Positions 47,971-60,342 are shown, counted from the first letter of the stretch. The stretch is DNA of 64,000 nt from Gymnopus androsaceus JB14 (GCA_009733575.1 ML769573.1:1-64000), one strand, 5' to 3'. A program made the numbers and translations. Notes: generated by a model not told the origin, from the sequence alone.

Positions 47971-50275
47971 TCAAGCCACTCTCTTTCGGAACATCACCAT
48001 GGTGGACCTACTCGGGCTAACACCGGCTCCTCGCCATTCATCAGGAGGGTATTCTCCACCATTTTCAAACTTGAGATCGTAAGTGACCAAAACATGCGCA
48101 AGAAGAGCTTTAAGCTCGTTCACAGCGAAGAATCGTCCGGGGCTATAAGGGTCGAGGGAAAAAAGATGGCACAGAATTAGAAAATATAGTATGCATCACT
48201 TGTAGAGGAAACTGACCACATGTGTCGTCCGCCGCCGAAGAGCACGTAAGAAGGGTCCGCTCCTGCCATCTGGTGCTTGGTACTTTCGCCTTCTTGTGCT
48301 CGCATGTCGGAGAATCGGAAGGGGTTCAGCTTGTCTGCCTCCTCATAAATCTCCTGTAATGAGTTCAGCTCTGAGAGACTCGGAAATCCTTCGAGGGCCA
48401 ACCCACATCATCACGATTCATTGCATACGCTGCAACGCAAACTATCGTCCCAGCAGGAATTACAGTTCCGTTGGAGAATGTAAAATCTCTGAGTGCCATT
48501 CGGCCCATCGATGCTATTAAATCGTTAAGCCGCGATAAAAACCACGAAGAGAGCGAAGTCGGCTTACTTGCACCTATGTTACCACTGAGTCTTTGTGTTT
48601 CCTTCATGAAACTATCCAACTTTCTCATCTGGCCCATCGCGGCCTTGGTCCATCCCAGCTCCTTGACAATGGGTTCTACCTCTTCACGCAAAGTTTGAAC
48701 GAGCTCGGGATTACTAGCTAGGTGGAAGAGACTAGAGGTGAAAGTCTGAATGAGATAATTATCAAAAAGCCTCGCAAAGTCAAAATATACCAGAAACTCA
48801 CAATGCTCTACGTAGATGGAATTAAAATAGTAGTGAGAATGGCGCGCATGCGGGTATATTACAGTAATCCATGACATACCGTGGTATGAATGGCACCAAA
48901 GTTGATGTTCAAGACACGCGCGACAATGTTGTATACGATGTTCTTGCGGCGCTCGCCTTGCGCTTCATCCAATAACCATGAAATAAGATCATTCTACAGA
49001 AAGAGTAATGCTTGACTTTGAAAGAGAATATGTGAAAGCGTACAGGTTTGTCTGGCCATTCCGATGACCCGTATTCTTCCTCCTTCCGAAGTCGCTCTAA
49101 GATTAACGGTTCGAGGTGTTTTGTGGCACGTTTGACGCTAGCAGGAACATTCGTCTTGAGCTGGCGTACAATGCTACAAAATTCAAAAATAGTCATGGAT
49201 GTCAGCAATCTAGTCAAAAAATAACAAAAAAAGAACTAACGGCTTAAGAATGGTTGGGTATCGCCGAAGCGTTTGCGCACCCATTACTGCATTAACAGTG
49301 TATTCAATATTGAGATTCTAGGAAGTGGAGGCAAGTATATATCACAGTCTCAATGTTAGAATAGAACACTGCGTACAATGTAATCCGGGTCTCTGCCTAC
49401 ATCTCAAGCTTAGCATGAAAGCATTTCAAAGGAAAGATGAAAAGCACATACATAGGGGCGCGCCGACAAAGAATCGGTTACTTGTCCTAGAAATAATCTT
49501 CATCGTGGTATAAAGCATTGGGACTTTTATCCATTCGGATGCTTTTAAATGCCAACGGAGATGATTGGACACAAAAATAGGAGAATCGTAATGATCCACA
49601 CCTTTAGCAGGAATTTGATCTTCCATGGCAAGCACAATTTCCTCTCGTATATCATCGAAACGTGCACCCAAGTTTCGCGTAAGAGGAGTGCGAACGACAG
49701 TAATGTGGTATGGGTCTTGCGCAGGCGCAGCTCCAAGAGTATAGTCTGATTGCAGAGTCTGCAAAGAATTAATAAAGAATGGTCAAAACTTGACGACACC
49801 AGACACACCTCTCTGGCCGCTTCTTCGAAGGAGAGATCCATGTCGCTGGCCTTCTTCATATCTTCGATCATCTCTTTTCCTGAGACAATCACTTCCCAGC
49901 GGTCAACGTGTGGTATTTTGAATGCCTGTCCTGGATACTTAACTGACCGTTAACGTGCGAGTTTGCGCATCGAAATGGACTGTCAGGAATCACCTTTTGG
50001 TAGCCTTCCAAGATGATTTCCCGAGCATGTTCTTTGTATCTCCTGGCGCTTTCGTAGGACGAGAAAAACCCGGATGAGCCCACGGTAGGTATGGCATTCA
50101 GCTATGTAGGTACTCCATGTTCAGCGTCTAGGTCGAAGGTACAGAGGTGCTATATGGCGCTGACCTTATTCATGCGAGCCCGCCATCGTATAAACTTTGG
50201 AATAACGAGCGTTAGCAGGAAGATGGCTCCCAAGGACAGAGCCTGAGAGAGGGGAGTCAGTGAAATGGGGGACAT
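47971..50275 (-). CDS. Cytochrome P450, copy 3 of 4, apparently intact
   Basis: Heme-thiolate monooxygenase of the agaricomycete ent-kaurene-oxidase-like expansion; substrate unknown. The start ATG at 50275 gives MSPISLTPLSQALSLGAIF, a single N-terminal anchor. Exons give GSSGFFSSYESARRYKEHAR, DRWEVIVSGKEMIEDMKKAS, SDYTLGAAPAQDPYH, RNLGARFDDIREEI, RTSNRFFVGAPLC/RDPDYI, KRATKHLEPLILERLRK, LLDEAQGERRKN, a 6-nt exon (48802-48807), then ELGWTKAAMGQMRKLDSFMK/ETQRLSG (ExxR), EADKLNPFRFSDMRAQ (meander) and FGGGRHM-C-PGRFFAVNELK with the Cys codon split by an intron; the stop is TGA at 47971-47973. Every junction tried closes in frame, unlike copies 1, 2 and 4. It is part of module A. Confidence 0.85.
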
Positions 50276-50670
50276 GGTCGACCTTCGATTGACTCCCATG
50301 GCAATATTTATCGAATCTGCAAATAGAACCAAATGAGCACTCGTGAGATTTGAATCAAATTAAATTGGAGTTGTGGGGAAAATGTGCCACAGAAATGGCT
50401 ATCGAGGTATAGAATGGATATAGAACCCTCGAAGAAAATACGACCGGTCCCTAGAGAAGAACGCAGGTTCCGGGGCATACGTGACGTGCCTGACATACGT
50501 TCCCGCAACAACCAACAGGTTTGATTTGGGAACTTCGAACTTCAAAGTCCTCTCAGGCCGTATGATTGCTCGTCATACATAAGGATATACGAGTCGGCGC
50601 CATCACCCACAAGATTTCTGAGGTCGATTTCATCGGGAAGAGACGGAATGGGCGCTTCTAAATACTGCGG

Positions 50671-50764
50671 GAGATCCTGCGCTCTCTCCGTTCTAATTTG
50701 GATGAAGTCACAGTCGTAGCAGAACTGGAAAGGGCGTCTTGCGACGGAAACGTTTTTCGATTGA
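50671..50764 (+). pseudogene. CYP505 C-terminal scrap, module A
   Basis: GAGATCCTGCGCTCTCTCCG encodes EILRSLR as in the last CYP505 exon (EILRSFRPGLDQVTAV), continuing DEVT-VAELE and the terminal TTTTCGATTGA. The matching 3' flank (CAAGACAAGACTACGAAAAA) extends to about 50945. The rest of CYP505 is absent. Confidence 0.75.
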
Positions 50765-51113
50765 ATTTAGCAGGATTACGTACAAGAAAGATACCACTGG
50801 GATGATGTTCTACGAATACAGCCAAGTGCTACACGGCTAGTCCTTCAACGATTTGACTACATGGCTGAAATGTTTAGAATAATAAATGCGATAATGGATG
50901 TTTTATTGGATTATTATTAGGCAAGACAAGACTACGAAAAAAACACATGATTCAGAACAACTAGAACTTGAAGCAGCTAGAAAAATAGGCTATACCTCGA
51001 GTCTAATTGACCAAGTTAGGTGCGGTGGTAAGGCGCTTGGAGGGATCTGGCCTGATGGAATAGACTGACGAAGGAGTATTCTTCAAAGCGAGATAGCTAG
51101 TGAACGTATGGAG

Positions 51114-51366
51114 CTACTTTGAGCACAATACCTTGACACATTTAGATCGAACCATCGCAGTTCTATGTCTGTCGAGATTGCTATGACGATCCTCATTCGC
51201 AATATGAAGGCCTGGATGCATTGTGTTATCGATGATAAATCGCTTTGCCTTTGCTAAACTTGAAAGGTATGGCTGATGTACGAATAACATACCACGAGAA
51301 TGAAGTGTGTCTTCTATCAACTTGATATCGATTTTGGAGCTCCTTCTTAATCTCAAAACTGGGCAT
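51114..51366 (-). pseudogene. Small DNA-binding-like gene relic, module A
   Basis: ATG at 51366 opens MPSFEIKKELQNRYQVDRRH. After a short gap and likely intron follow GLHIANEDRHSNLDRHRTAM and KCVKV. The Arg/Lys-rich helix pattern resembles a short helix-turn-helix, but no family can be named. Relative to module B about 15 bp (IYDYF) are missing after VDRRH, so it is probably decayed. Confidence 0.4.
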
Positions 51367-51646
51367 AATCACTCCGGACGTGACTGCAGGGAGGCGTGTA
51401 GCAAGCTCTGCAGTGACAGTATTAGCAACGAAAGACAACAAAATTTCTGAGACCATTCACTGAAGGGATTGATTCTTCGAGTTTTGGCTTTTTCGTCGTG
51501 AATCTGCGATCTTGAGACCTGAGGGTCGAAATTTTGGTTGTCGAAATCTTCAGTGGCAGTTAGATGCGTGTGCTTGGGAAGCGGAAGAGGCTCGTTAACA
51601 AGGTAAGAGGTTTCAAAACAAAACAATAGGTTGGCATTGAAGGAGA

Positions 51647-53421
51647 ATGGAACGCAACGGTTTAGCGCCGCAAGAGCCCAGAATTTCGCCACGTGCATTA
51701 GAACCTGTTAGAACCACCATTTCGACTTACAAGTTCGACGCGTTCATGCACCACTGCCTATGCATTCCAGAAATCCTTCATATAATATTTTCCCTCTGTA
51801 ATTGTCCTACAAACGCCGCAACTGCAGTGGTTTGCAAGCAGTGGTCGGAGGAGAGCTTAAACGTACTCTGGTACCGGGTCGACGAGCTTAAACCGCTGCT
51901 ACGTCTTTTTGGAGAGCTCGAGGATGTTTCTACTGGCGAAGATGTGAGTAAATACCTGCAAACACTTTTATTCTACTGAATAATAGCTCCATGTACAGTT
52001 TGATTATCGCTTCAAGCATGGACTTACACACAAGGCGTGGCTTCGCTTCCAGAATGTGTATCAGCGTAGAATTCGTATCCTAGGCCCTATAGATGACGCA
52101 ATCGACTTTTACCACTGTCTAGGATCCTTGGGAAGGATCAGATCGTCCGGTCCTCTTCTTCCCAATCTTCGTGTCCTAGATTGGGAAATTGCATACGACC
52201 AGGCTCAAACTGAAGCTTACGGTGAAATGTTCATGAACGACACCGTTGAAACCCTCAGATTCCTGTGTTATCTGCCCAATCCAATCAAAGATTTCGAGTC
52301 ATTGTTTTCATGCATTTCGTTACGAATGCCACATCTCACATCTCTTGAGCTCTTTCTCTATCCTTGTATAAAGTATCAGGCTCCTCTGCTAAATCTTGTA
52401 CAAGATTTACCCAACCTTACAGAGCTCGTCATTCCACCCTTTTCCGATTTGTCTTCAATCCTAAAAGGCATTTCGGACTTGCCTACAGATACATCCTTGT
52501 CGTCTCTGCATGTTTATGAACCGGACTGTGACCGCAATGAAATAACGCCAGTTGTTCGATCTTACTGGCCTCCGTGAAGGTAGCCATGGGCTGAAGAACT
52601 TGACAGTACTTCAGCTATATTCATCCTATAGTGCTGCTTTCCAAGTCTTCTTAGGACCTCGAAATCTGAAGGAGATAATTGTTGCTTCATTCGACCCTGC
52701 GCCTGCAGGGGAAGTTCGAGAACTGATTTCTCGGATAGCTCAAACGTGTAGACAAATTGAAGAGGTTTCGCTCTCCTATGTTAACACGAGCAGCGAGCTC
52801 ATCAATAGGTTGAAGTCGTCGCCGACGGATCTTGTCACTTTTGATGATCTACAACCACTCATGCCATACACTAGGATAACATCCTTTATTTTGAAGACCG
52901 CATGTCCTCTCTCATTAGGTGATCCGGATATTGAAAGGCTGGCTCAAAGCTGGCCTTCCCTGCAATACCTCTATCTGAGTTCATCGCCTGGAATTATCGT
53001 CCCGAAGACCTCCCAAAAACTCTCTCTTCGTTGTCTGCTGCATCTAGCAATTCACTGTCCCAAAATCGATAATCTTTACCTCTATCTCGATGCCGAACAT
53101 GTCCCAGATGACATAGAGACTTTTGCCGCATTTACTCGGCTGGCCCGATTGGCGGTTGGGTTTTCACCGATCAACAACTCTGCACAGGTCACTCGATTTC
53201 TTTCCCAAATCTTGCCTCCAGAAGTCTCATTAACCCAGGGCTGCAATGTTGATCAACCTGAGTGGGACGACACCGACTTAATCTCACCCAATATCAGTTC
53301 TAAATGGCGGGAGCATTGGGAAAGAGTTGCTGAATTCCTCCCGGAGATATCACAAATGCGAATAGAGGTGGAAAGAAAGGCGAGGAAGAATATACAAGTA
53401 CTTGAACGACGTGCACGGTAA
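51647..53421 (+). pseudogene. F-box protein, copy 1 (module A), frameshifted
   Basis: Agaricomycete F-box/LRR-like protein, presumed SCF substrate adaptor. The start at 51647 gives MERNGLAPQEPRISPRALEP. The F-box is CIPEILHIIFSLCNCPTNAA and TAVVCKQWSEESLNVLWYRV. An intron (51943 to about 51999) leads to FDYRFKHGLTHKAWLRFQNV and leucine-rich repeats. Near 52553-52560 about 5 bp are missing compared with copy 2 (PVTIIDLTGLREG versus PV--FDLTGL), shifting the frame. The second half (52552-53421) is open and ends VLERRAR, or after another intron RLVA. A recent pseudogene, or sequence error. Confidence 0.75.
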
Positions 53422-53480
53422 GTGACCCACAAGGTTTTTCGTGGAATTAAGCTAACCATTCTACACAGGGTTGGTCGCGT

Positions 53481-54391
53481 AAAGTGTTATTCGCTGAACT
53501 CCAATTACTTCGCATACGTTTTTCTCGAAGTAGATTAGCATCTCACATCCAATCTGTTGTTTTTTTATCTATTCTATTCAACGTTCGGATGGTGGCTTCC
53601 AATTTTGTTATGAGTGTGGCCTAGGTGCTGCGTATATCTGAGACGTGAACTGACCTGATTTTGCTGGGGCTCAAGCGCTCATTCTTCGTAAGTTCAGAGG
53701 GTTAAAGACATGTTCAATCGGAATAGGAGCCTTCCACTGCACTCTCTTCTGACGAATCAACGGATCGATTGTTTTTGGTGAGGTAGCATTTGGTGGCTTC
53801 GATGACTAATATCGTTCGACATGCTAGGTTTAGGAAGCTAAGAGAAAGAGTATTCAATACTCCATGTTAATACAATCATACTGGGTTGGATTCGCGATTG
53901 GGTATGCATGTATGGGAGATGAAGGTCAGTACAATATGACTCGAAAATCAGCCACAGAAACTTTATTATAACAGAACCATCTGTACATGACCCAAAGGTA
54001 CAATTATTCGAGCGTCACAGTACCGTGGTAACTAATCTATGCAGTAACGGTGGACAAGGTCTGACAGTGGTCTCTCCGAGGTTCTGGTATAGTCTGCTCA
54101 TCCGAGCTCTGCCAGGATGATATACCTTAATTCCACCATATCAGATCTGTCGGAGGCTACCTATTCAAACCTGTCGTAACTGATAGAATCATCATAGAAT
54201 GATATAGTCGACGTAATATAAACGAAGAGTCCACAAGTGCAAGATAAGTTTTGTCTAAATCCAACGGCCTTCGCTAACTTTCAGTTGTAACTAGCGGAAA
54301 GTCGGGTTATACATTGAATTTGAGCCAGCGTACACGAACTAGAACAACGGAAAAATCGTATCAAACCCGCCTCGTACAGGATACATGCATT
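53481..54391. other. Inter-module spacer
   Basis: No gene. 53735-53900 matches the host DNA around 31707-31829 and 38611-38645 and preserves the site without the 6.8-kb foldback element. 54057-54160 matches 47310-47400. Confidence 0.55.
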
Positions 54392-56673
54392 TCAAGCCAC
54401 TCTCTTTCGGAACATCACCTTGGCAGACATATTAGGAATGAGAGCGGCTTCTTGCCATTCCTCAGGAGGGTATTCCCCATCATTTTCAAGCTTGAGATCG
54501 TAGGTGACCAAAACATGCGCAAGGAGGGCTTTAATCTCGTTCACAGCGAAGAATCGTCCGGGGCTATAAGGGTTGAGGGATAAAGATTAGAAAAGTTATG
54601 TATCACTTGTAGAGAAAAACCGACACATATGTCGCGCACGACAGCATGTAGAAGTCATCTACATCTGTGCTGATACTTCACTCTCGTCTCGCATGTCGAT
54701 ATGAGGTCAGCTCTGCCTCTTCATAAATCTCCTGGAATTAGTTCAGCTCTGAGGGACTCGAAATCCTTTTGAGGGTCAACCCACATCATCATAATGCATT
54801 CCATACAATGCTACGCTAACCATTGTTCCAGCAGGAATCACAGTTCCGTTGGAGAACGTAAAGTCTCTGAGTGCCATTCGGACCATTGATGCTATTCAAC
54901 CGTTAAGCCGTATTGAAAACTAAGAAGAGAGTGGAAGTCAGTTTACTTCCACCGAGACCACTGAGCCTTTGTGCTTCCTTCATGAAACTATCTAACTTCC
55001 TCATCTGGCCCATCGCGGCCTTGGTCCATCCCAGCTCCCTGACAACAGTTTCTACCTCTTCACGCAAAGTTTGAACAAGCTCGGAATTGCAGGCCAAGCG
55101 GAAGAGACTAGTGGTACAAGCCTAAAGAAAATGATTAGCCACATTGAAAGCTCCACGAAGTCAATGTATATCGGAAACTCACAACACTCTATATAAATAA
55201 ATAAAATTACAACAGTAGTGAGAATGGCGAATGGGCGGGTGTTGCATGACATACCGTGGTATGAATAGCAGCAAAGTTGATGTTCAAGATACGCAAGACA
55301 ATATTGTATACGATGTTGTTGCGGCGCTCGCCTTTCGCTTCATCCAATAGCCAGGAAATGAGATCATTCTACAGAAGGAGTAATATTTGGCTTTGAACAA
55401 GAACAACGTGAAAGCGTACAGGTTTGCCTGGCCATTCCGATGACCCATATTCTTCCTCCTTCTGAAGTCGCTCCAAGATTAACGGCTCGAGGTGTTTTGT
55501 GGCACGTTTAACGCCAGTAGGAACATTCGTCATGAACTGGCATACAATGCTACAACATCCAAACCAATATCAGCAATTACAACTTCTAACAAAACGAACG
55601 AACGAACGGCTTGAGAATAGTTGGGCATCGATGGAGAGTTTGCGCGCCATTCACCGCGTCAACAGTGAATTCAATATTGAGATTCTACGAAGTTAAGGTA
55701 AGTATATATTACAGTCTTGATGTTAGAATAGAACACTGCATACAATGTAATCCGGGTCTCTGCCTATATCCCAAGATTAGCATACAAACATTTCAAAGGA
55801 AAGATGAAAAGCACATACATAGAGGCGCGCCGACAAAGACCCGGTTACTTGTCCTAGAAATAATCTTCATTGTGGTATAAAGCATTGGGACTTGTATCCA
55901 CTCGGATGCTTTAAATGCCAATGGAGATGATTGTACACAAAAATTGGACAATCGTAATGATCCACACTTCAGTAGAATCTGATCTTCCATGGCAAGCACA
56001 ATTTCTTCTCGTAAGTCAGTCGAACCGTGCACCCAGGTTTCGTGTAAGAGGAGTGCGAACGACAGCAATGTGGTACGGGTCTCTCATGATCTCAACTCCA
56101 AGAGTATAGTCTGATTCCAAAAGCTGCAAAGAATTGGTAAAAAGGGCAGGTATGGCAAAAAGCTTGACGGCACCAGACACACCTCTCTGGCCCCTTCTTC
56201 GAAGGAGAGATCCATGTCGCTGGTTTTCTTTATATCTTCGATCATCTCTTTTCCTGAGACAACCACTTCCCAGCGGTCCATGAGTGGTATTTTGAATGCC
56301 TGTCCTGGGTACTTCGAGTTGATTGACCGTTAACATACAAAGTGCGAGTTTGCGCATCGAAATGACTGCTAGGAAGAATAACGTGTCACCTTTTGGTAGC
56401 CTTCCAAGATGATTTCTCGAGCATGTTTCTTGAATCTCCTGGCACTTCTGTATGACGAGAAAAATACAGATGAGCCCACGGTAGGTATGGCATTGAGCTA
56501 TTATGTAGGTAGTTCATATTCAACGTCTGGATCGAAGGTACAGAGGTGCTATGTGGAACTGACCTTATTCATGCGAGCCCGCCATCGTAAAAACTTTGGA
56601 ATAACGAGCGTTAGCAGGAAGATGGCTCCCAAGGAGAGGGCCTGAGAGAGGGTGTCAGCGAAATGGGGGACAT
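54392..56673 (-). pseudogene. Cytochrome P450, copy 4 of 4, degenerate
   Basis: Module B counterpart of copy 3. The start ATG at 56673 gives MSPISLTP, but a missing C shifts the frame within the anchor. The region corresponding to the meander and heme loop (54600-54720) has lost many small pieces, so FGGGRHM cannot be read. The C-terminal exon is still recognisable (SPGRFFAVNEIKALLAHVL), with TGA at 54392-54394. The 6-nt exon is present as AACACT at 55183-55188. Confidence 0.82.
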
Positions 56674-57290
56674 TGGTTTGTCTTCGATTGAATCTATGGC
56701 GATATTTATCGGGTTATATTCGATCGTGATTGAATACAAACCATGATAGAAGTTGTGGGCAAAATGTACCAGAAGTGGCTATCAGTGGATATAGAACGCT
56801 GTCTCGAAGAACATATTAAGTTATTCCAGCTCCTTTTGGCGCTGATAGAGTCAGGAAGGAAGTGTGGAATACATGACCGGTCCCTAGAGAAGAACGGTAC
56901 GCCACGCAGCACGAGTCGCCAGTTGACCCAGATAAGCGGCAGCCACTGAGAACTTAGACTCGAACCACTCCCTGCTGCAGAGACGTGATGTGCGGAATCA
57001 GCTTCGCTGGCGCCTTTGATCGACTGTCATCAAGGTGTCAACACCGAAGCTACTGGCTCGAGTCTAAATAGAACTTAGCTTGGCCTGACATATGTTCCCG
57101 CAACAGCCATACTTTGATTGTAATAACTTGGGGTTAAAGTCCTTTCAGGTCATTAGGTCATAAGCATTTGCGAGGGGACGCCATCATCGTACAAGAGTTC
57201 TGAGGTCGATTTGACCGTTGACCGTTGACAACGCGAGGGAAGAGAAGGAATGGGCACTTCTGAATACCATGGACGCTAACATGGCTAGTC
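56674..57290. other. P450 upstream spacer in module B
   Basis: No gene recognised; parallels 50276-50670. Contains TGACCGTTGACCGTTGAC, a short tandem repeat, at about 57215. Confidence 0.45.
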
Positions 57291-57428
57291 TTTCATCTGC
57301 GGCTTCAACAAGTCGCAACTGTCGAAAGCCAATCAGTAGAGATTCTGCGCTCCCTCCGTCCTAATTTGGATGAAGTCGTAGTGGCAGAACTAGAAAGGGC
57401 GTTTGGCAACGGAAACGTTTTCGATTGA
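57291..57428 (+). pseudogene. CYP505 C-terminal scrap, module B
   Basis: Longer than its module A partner: TTTCATCTGCGGCTTCAACA aligns with the exon start encoding FFVCGSNK, followed by VEILRSLRPNLDEV, AELE and the GGGCGTTTGGCAAC...TTTTCGATTGA end. Frameshifted. Confidence 0.75.
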
Positions 57429-57806
57429 ATTTAGCAGGATTAGGTACAAGAAAGTTGACCACTGGAATGATGTTCTACGAATACAGTTAGAGCTAAGTGT
57501 CGGAATGTTTAGAATGACAAATGCGATAAGCGATGGTTTGAAGTATTCAAGTTTAGGAATGAACGTCAAGAGCAAGGCTGACTGCCAATCCGATTGACCC
57601 AAGTTGGGCGTAGGCACAGCGTACAGATTTGGAACTGGACTCGTGGGGATCGGCAGCAGGTTCGTTGACTTTTCTTCGTAGAGCGGGTAGTAATGCGCTT
57701 GGAGGGATGTAGCCTGACGGGATAGACTGGCGAAGGAGTATTCTTCAAAGCGAGATAGCCAGTCAGCGATGAGCCTATGTATAATGTAGCTACTTTGAGC
57801 ACAGTA

Positions 57807-57997
57807 CCTTGATACGTTTAGGTCGAGATTGCTATAACGATCGTCCTTCGCAATACGAAGGCCTCGATGTATCGTGCTATCGATGATAAAATCGTCTTGA
57901 ACGAATAACATACCACGAGAAGAAAATAGTCATAGATACTCCTCCTATCAACTTGATATCGATTTTGCAGCTCTTTCCTAATCGCAAAACTAGCCAT
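57807..57997 (-). pseudogene. Small DNA-binding-like gene relic, module B
   Basis: ATG at 57997 opens MASFAIRKELQNRYQVDRRS with IYDYF, then a likely intron, then GLRIAKDDRYSNLDL. It keeps the IYDYF block lost in module A. Same unknown family; extent and function unclear. Confidence 0.4.
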
Positions 57998-58288
57998 AGT
58001 TGTTCCGGGAAGCTTTCACCTCCTTCACAAGACCTGCGAGGATGTAGCAATCTCTAGAGTGACAGTATTAGCAGCGAAACTTGAAAGGCAGAAAAAGATT
58101 CTAACGCTATTCACTGGAGGGATTGATTTGTGTTTTGCCTTTTTCGTCAAGGCTCGAAATTTTGGTTGTCGAAATCTTCAGTGGCAGTTAGACGCTTTTG
58201 CGGATAAGTTCATCAGCAAGGTAAGAACTTCCAAAGTCCAAAGAATAGGTTGGCATGAAGGAGTTGCGGACATTTTAAGGCTCGAACA

Positions 58289-60128
58289 ATGGAATTTGAG
58301 AGCAAGTCGTGTTTAGCGCCCAAAGGCGCGCCGTCTAACAATTGTTTTTTCTAACCACAACCGGCGTGTTCTGAATCTAAATTCCTTCTGGAACGCGTCT
58401 ATCTCCGGCTCAAACTCTATGCACCACTGCCTTTGCATTCCAGAAATCCTTCATATAATATTTTCCTTCTGCGATCGTCCTACAAACGCCGCAACTGCAG
58501 TAGTTTGCAAGCAATGGTCGGAGGAGAGCTTAACCTTACTCTGGTACGAAGTGGACGACCTTGAGCCACTGCTAGCGTCTTTTCGGAGAGCTCGATGATT
58601 TTTCTGTGACTAAATATGGTGTGAGCGACTATCTCCAAAGTTTTTTTTTTCTTCAAATGTTAACAGGTCCGTATACAGTATGTATATCGCTTCAACGATG
58701 GTCTAACAAACGAGGCGTGGCTGCACTTCCAGAATGTCTATCAGCGTCGAATTCGCGTCCTAGGCCTTATAAATGACGCCAGTGACTTCTATGACTGTCT
58801 AGGATCCCTGGGAAGAATCAGATCCCCTGGTCCTCTTCTTCCCAATCTTCGTGTCTTGAAATGGGGAATTGAGCTCGACGCTCAGGCTCAAACCGAAGTT
58901 TACGGTGAAATGTTCATGAATGACAGTGTTGAAACGCTCGAATTCTCGTGCTATCATGAACCCAATCCGATTCAAAATTTCCAGTCGTTGTTTTCATGCA
59001 TTTCGTCACGGATGTCGCGCCTTACGACTCTCAGCCTCTACCTTTATCCTTCGATGGCGTATCAGGGTCCTCTGCTGAACCTTGTACAATATTTGCCCAA
59101 CCTTACAGAGCTCACAATTCCACCTTTTCCGGATTTGTCCGCAATCCTGAAGGGCATCTCAGACTTGTCCACAGGCTCGTCGTTGTCATGTCTGGATATT
59201 TTCGAAACGATCGGCGATAGCGATTACGTCGACCCAGTCACCATTATTGATCTTACTGGCCTCCGTGAAGGTAGTAAGGGGTTGGAGAACCTGACCACCC
59301 TTTCGATCTATTCTTCATACAGTGCGGCTTTACAAATCTTCTTAGGACCTCGAAATCTCAAGGAGATATACATCGCTTCATTCGAACCTGAGCCTGCAGG
59401 GGAGGTTCGAGAGCTAACTTCTCAGATAGCGCAAACCTGTGTGCAGATTGAAAAGATTACACTTACTTTTCTGGACACAGGTACGGAGTTCTTCAATAGG
59501 CTGAAAGCTTCTCCAACTGCAGATGTCATTGTCACATTTGATGATCTGCGGCCGCTGCTGTCATGTATCGGGATAACATACTTTCGAATCGATACAGCGC
59601 GTCCTCTTGGATTAACCGATGTGGACATGGAGCGCATAGCTGAACGCTGGCCCTCCCTGAAAACTCTCTCTCTGGCGCCATTACCTGGAATCCTCTCAGA
59701 GACTCCCAAACAACTATCCCTTCATTCACTCCTGCATCTCGCGAATCACTGTCCCCAGTTGAATGAAGTTTACCTCTATTTAGATACCAAACATGTCCCA
59801 GAGGGCATGAAAACTTTTTCCACATTTACTCAACTGGCTCGATTGGACGTCGGGTTTTCGCCGATCAAGAACTCTATTCAGGTCACTAGATTTCTTTCAC
59901 AAATCTTGCCTCCGGAAGTATCATTAACCTGGGGCTGCGACGATGAAGCTCCTGAGTGGGAAGATACCGAACTTAATCTCACTCAATATCAATTCCAAAT
60001 GGCGGAGACGTTGGAAAAGAGTTTCTAAATACCTATGTCACAAATACGAGAAGACATGGAAGGAAAGCTGTAGGAAAGGTGCAGACGTCGAGGAAGAATA
60101 TACAAGGACTGAACGACATGCACGGTAA
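58289..60128 (+). pseudogene. F-box protein, copy 2 (module B), frameshifted
   Basis: Homologue of 51647-53421. The ATG at 58289 (MEFESKSCLAPK) is soon closed; the F-box itself starts at MHHCLCIPEILHIIF (about 58421). An extra G near 58574 shifts the frame after DDLEPLL. After the intron, a 390-codon open frame (58856-60028) carries the leucine-rich part (IDLTGLREGSKGLENLTTL). An extra A near 59970 again shifts the frame, so the natural C-terminus (WKRVSKYL... RTERHAR) lies in another frame and the current one ends METLEKSF-like. At least two lesions, at sites different from those in copy 1. Confidence 0.75.
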
Positions 60129-60309
60129 GTAACCTACAAGGTTTATTATTATTATTGACTCTCACTAACACCGGATTTTATAGTGCGTAATTAGACTGAC
60201 CATTCCATACTTCAGAGACTTGTGTACTTATCCAAACTATTGGTCGAGTAAAGTGTTACTTGAGACCTGCTTTTACTGAACTCCAATTAAGTACTTAGGA
60301 TATTTTTTG

Positions 60310-60342
60310 AAGGGGCGTTTTGCGACAGGTGTTTTCGATTGA
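60310..60342 (+). pseudogene. CYP505 extreme C-terminus scrap
   Basis: AAG GGG CGT TTT GCG ACA GGT GTT TTC GAT TGA in pieces encodes KGRFATGVFD-stop, the best-preserved version of the CYP505 tail in the window. The flank shared with 50770-50945 continues to about 60545 (CAAGACTACGAAAAAAAC). Confidence 0.7.

Larger units (their letters stand above)
47971..53480. repeat. Tandem module A (P450, CYP505 scrap, small relic, F-box)
   Basis: The order P450 (-), CYP505 3' scrap (+), small gene relic (-), F-box gene (+) is repeated at 54392-60342 with the same spacing. The modules look about 75-85% alike by eye. Confidence 0.8.
54392..60342. repeat. Tandem module B
   Basis: Second copy of the module at 47971-53480: P450 copy 4, CYP505 scrap (57291-57428), small relic (57807-57997), F-box copy 2 (58289-60128). 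It closes with another CYP505 scrap at 60310. Confidence 0.8.

Noticed and set aside
57390..57911. 173-codon minus ORF as a gene
   Set aside because: Much of it is antisense to the CYP505 scrap; only the short conserved core near 57807-57997, in other frames, is shared with module A.
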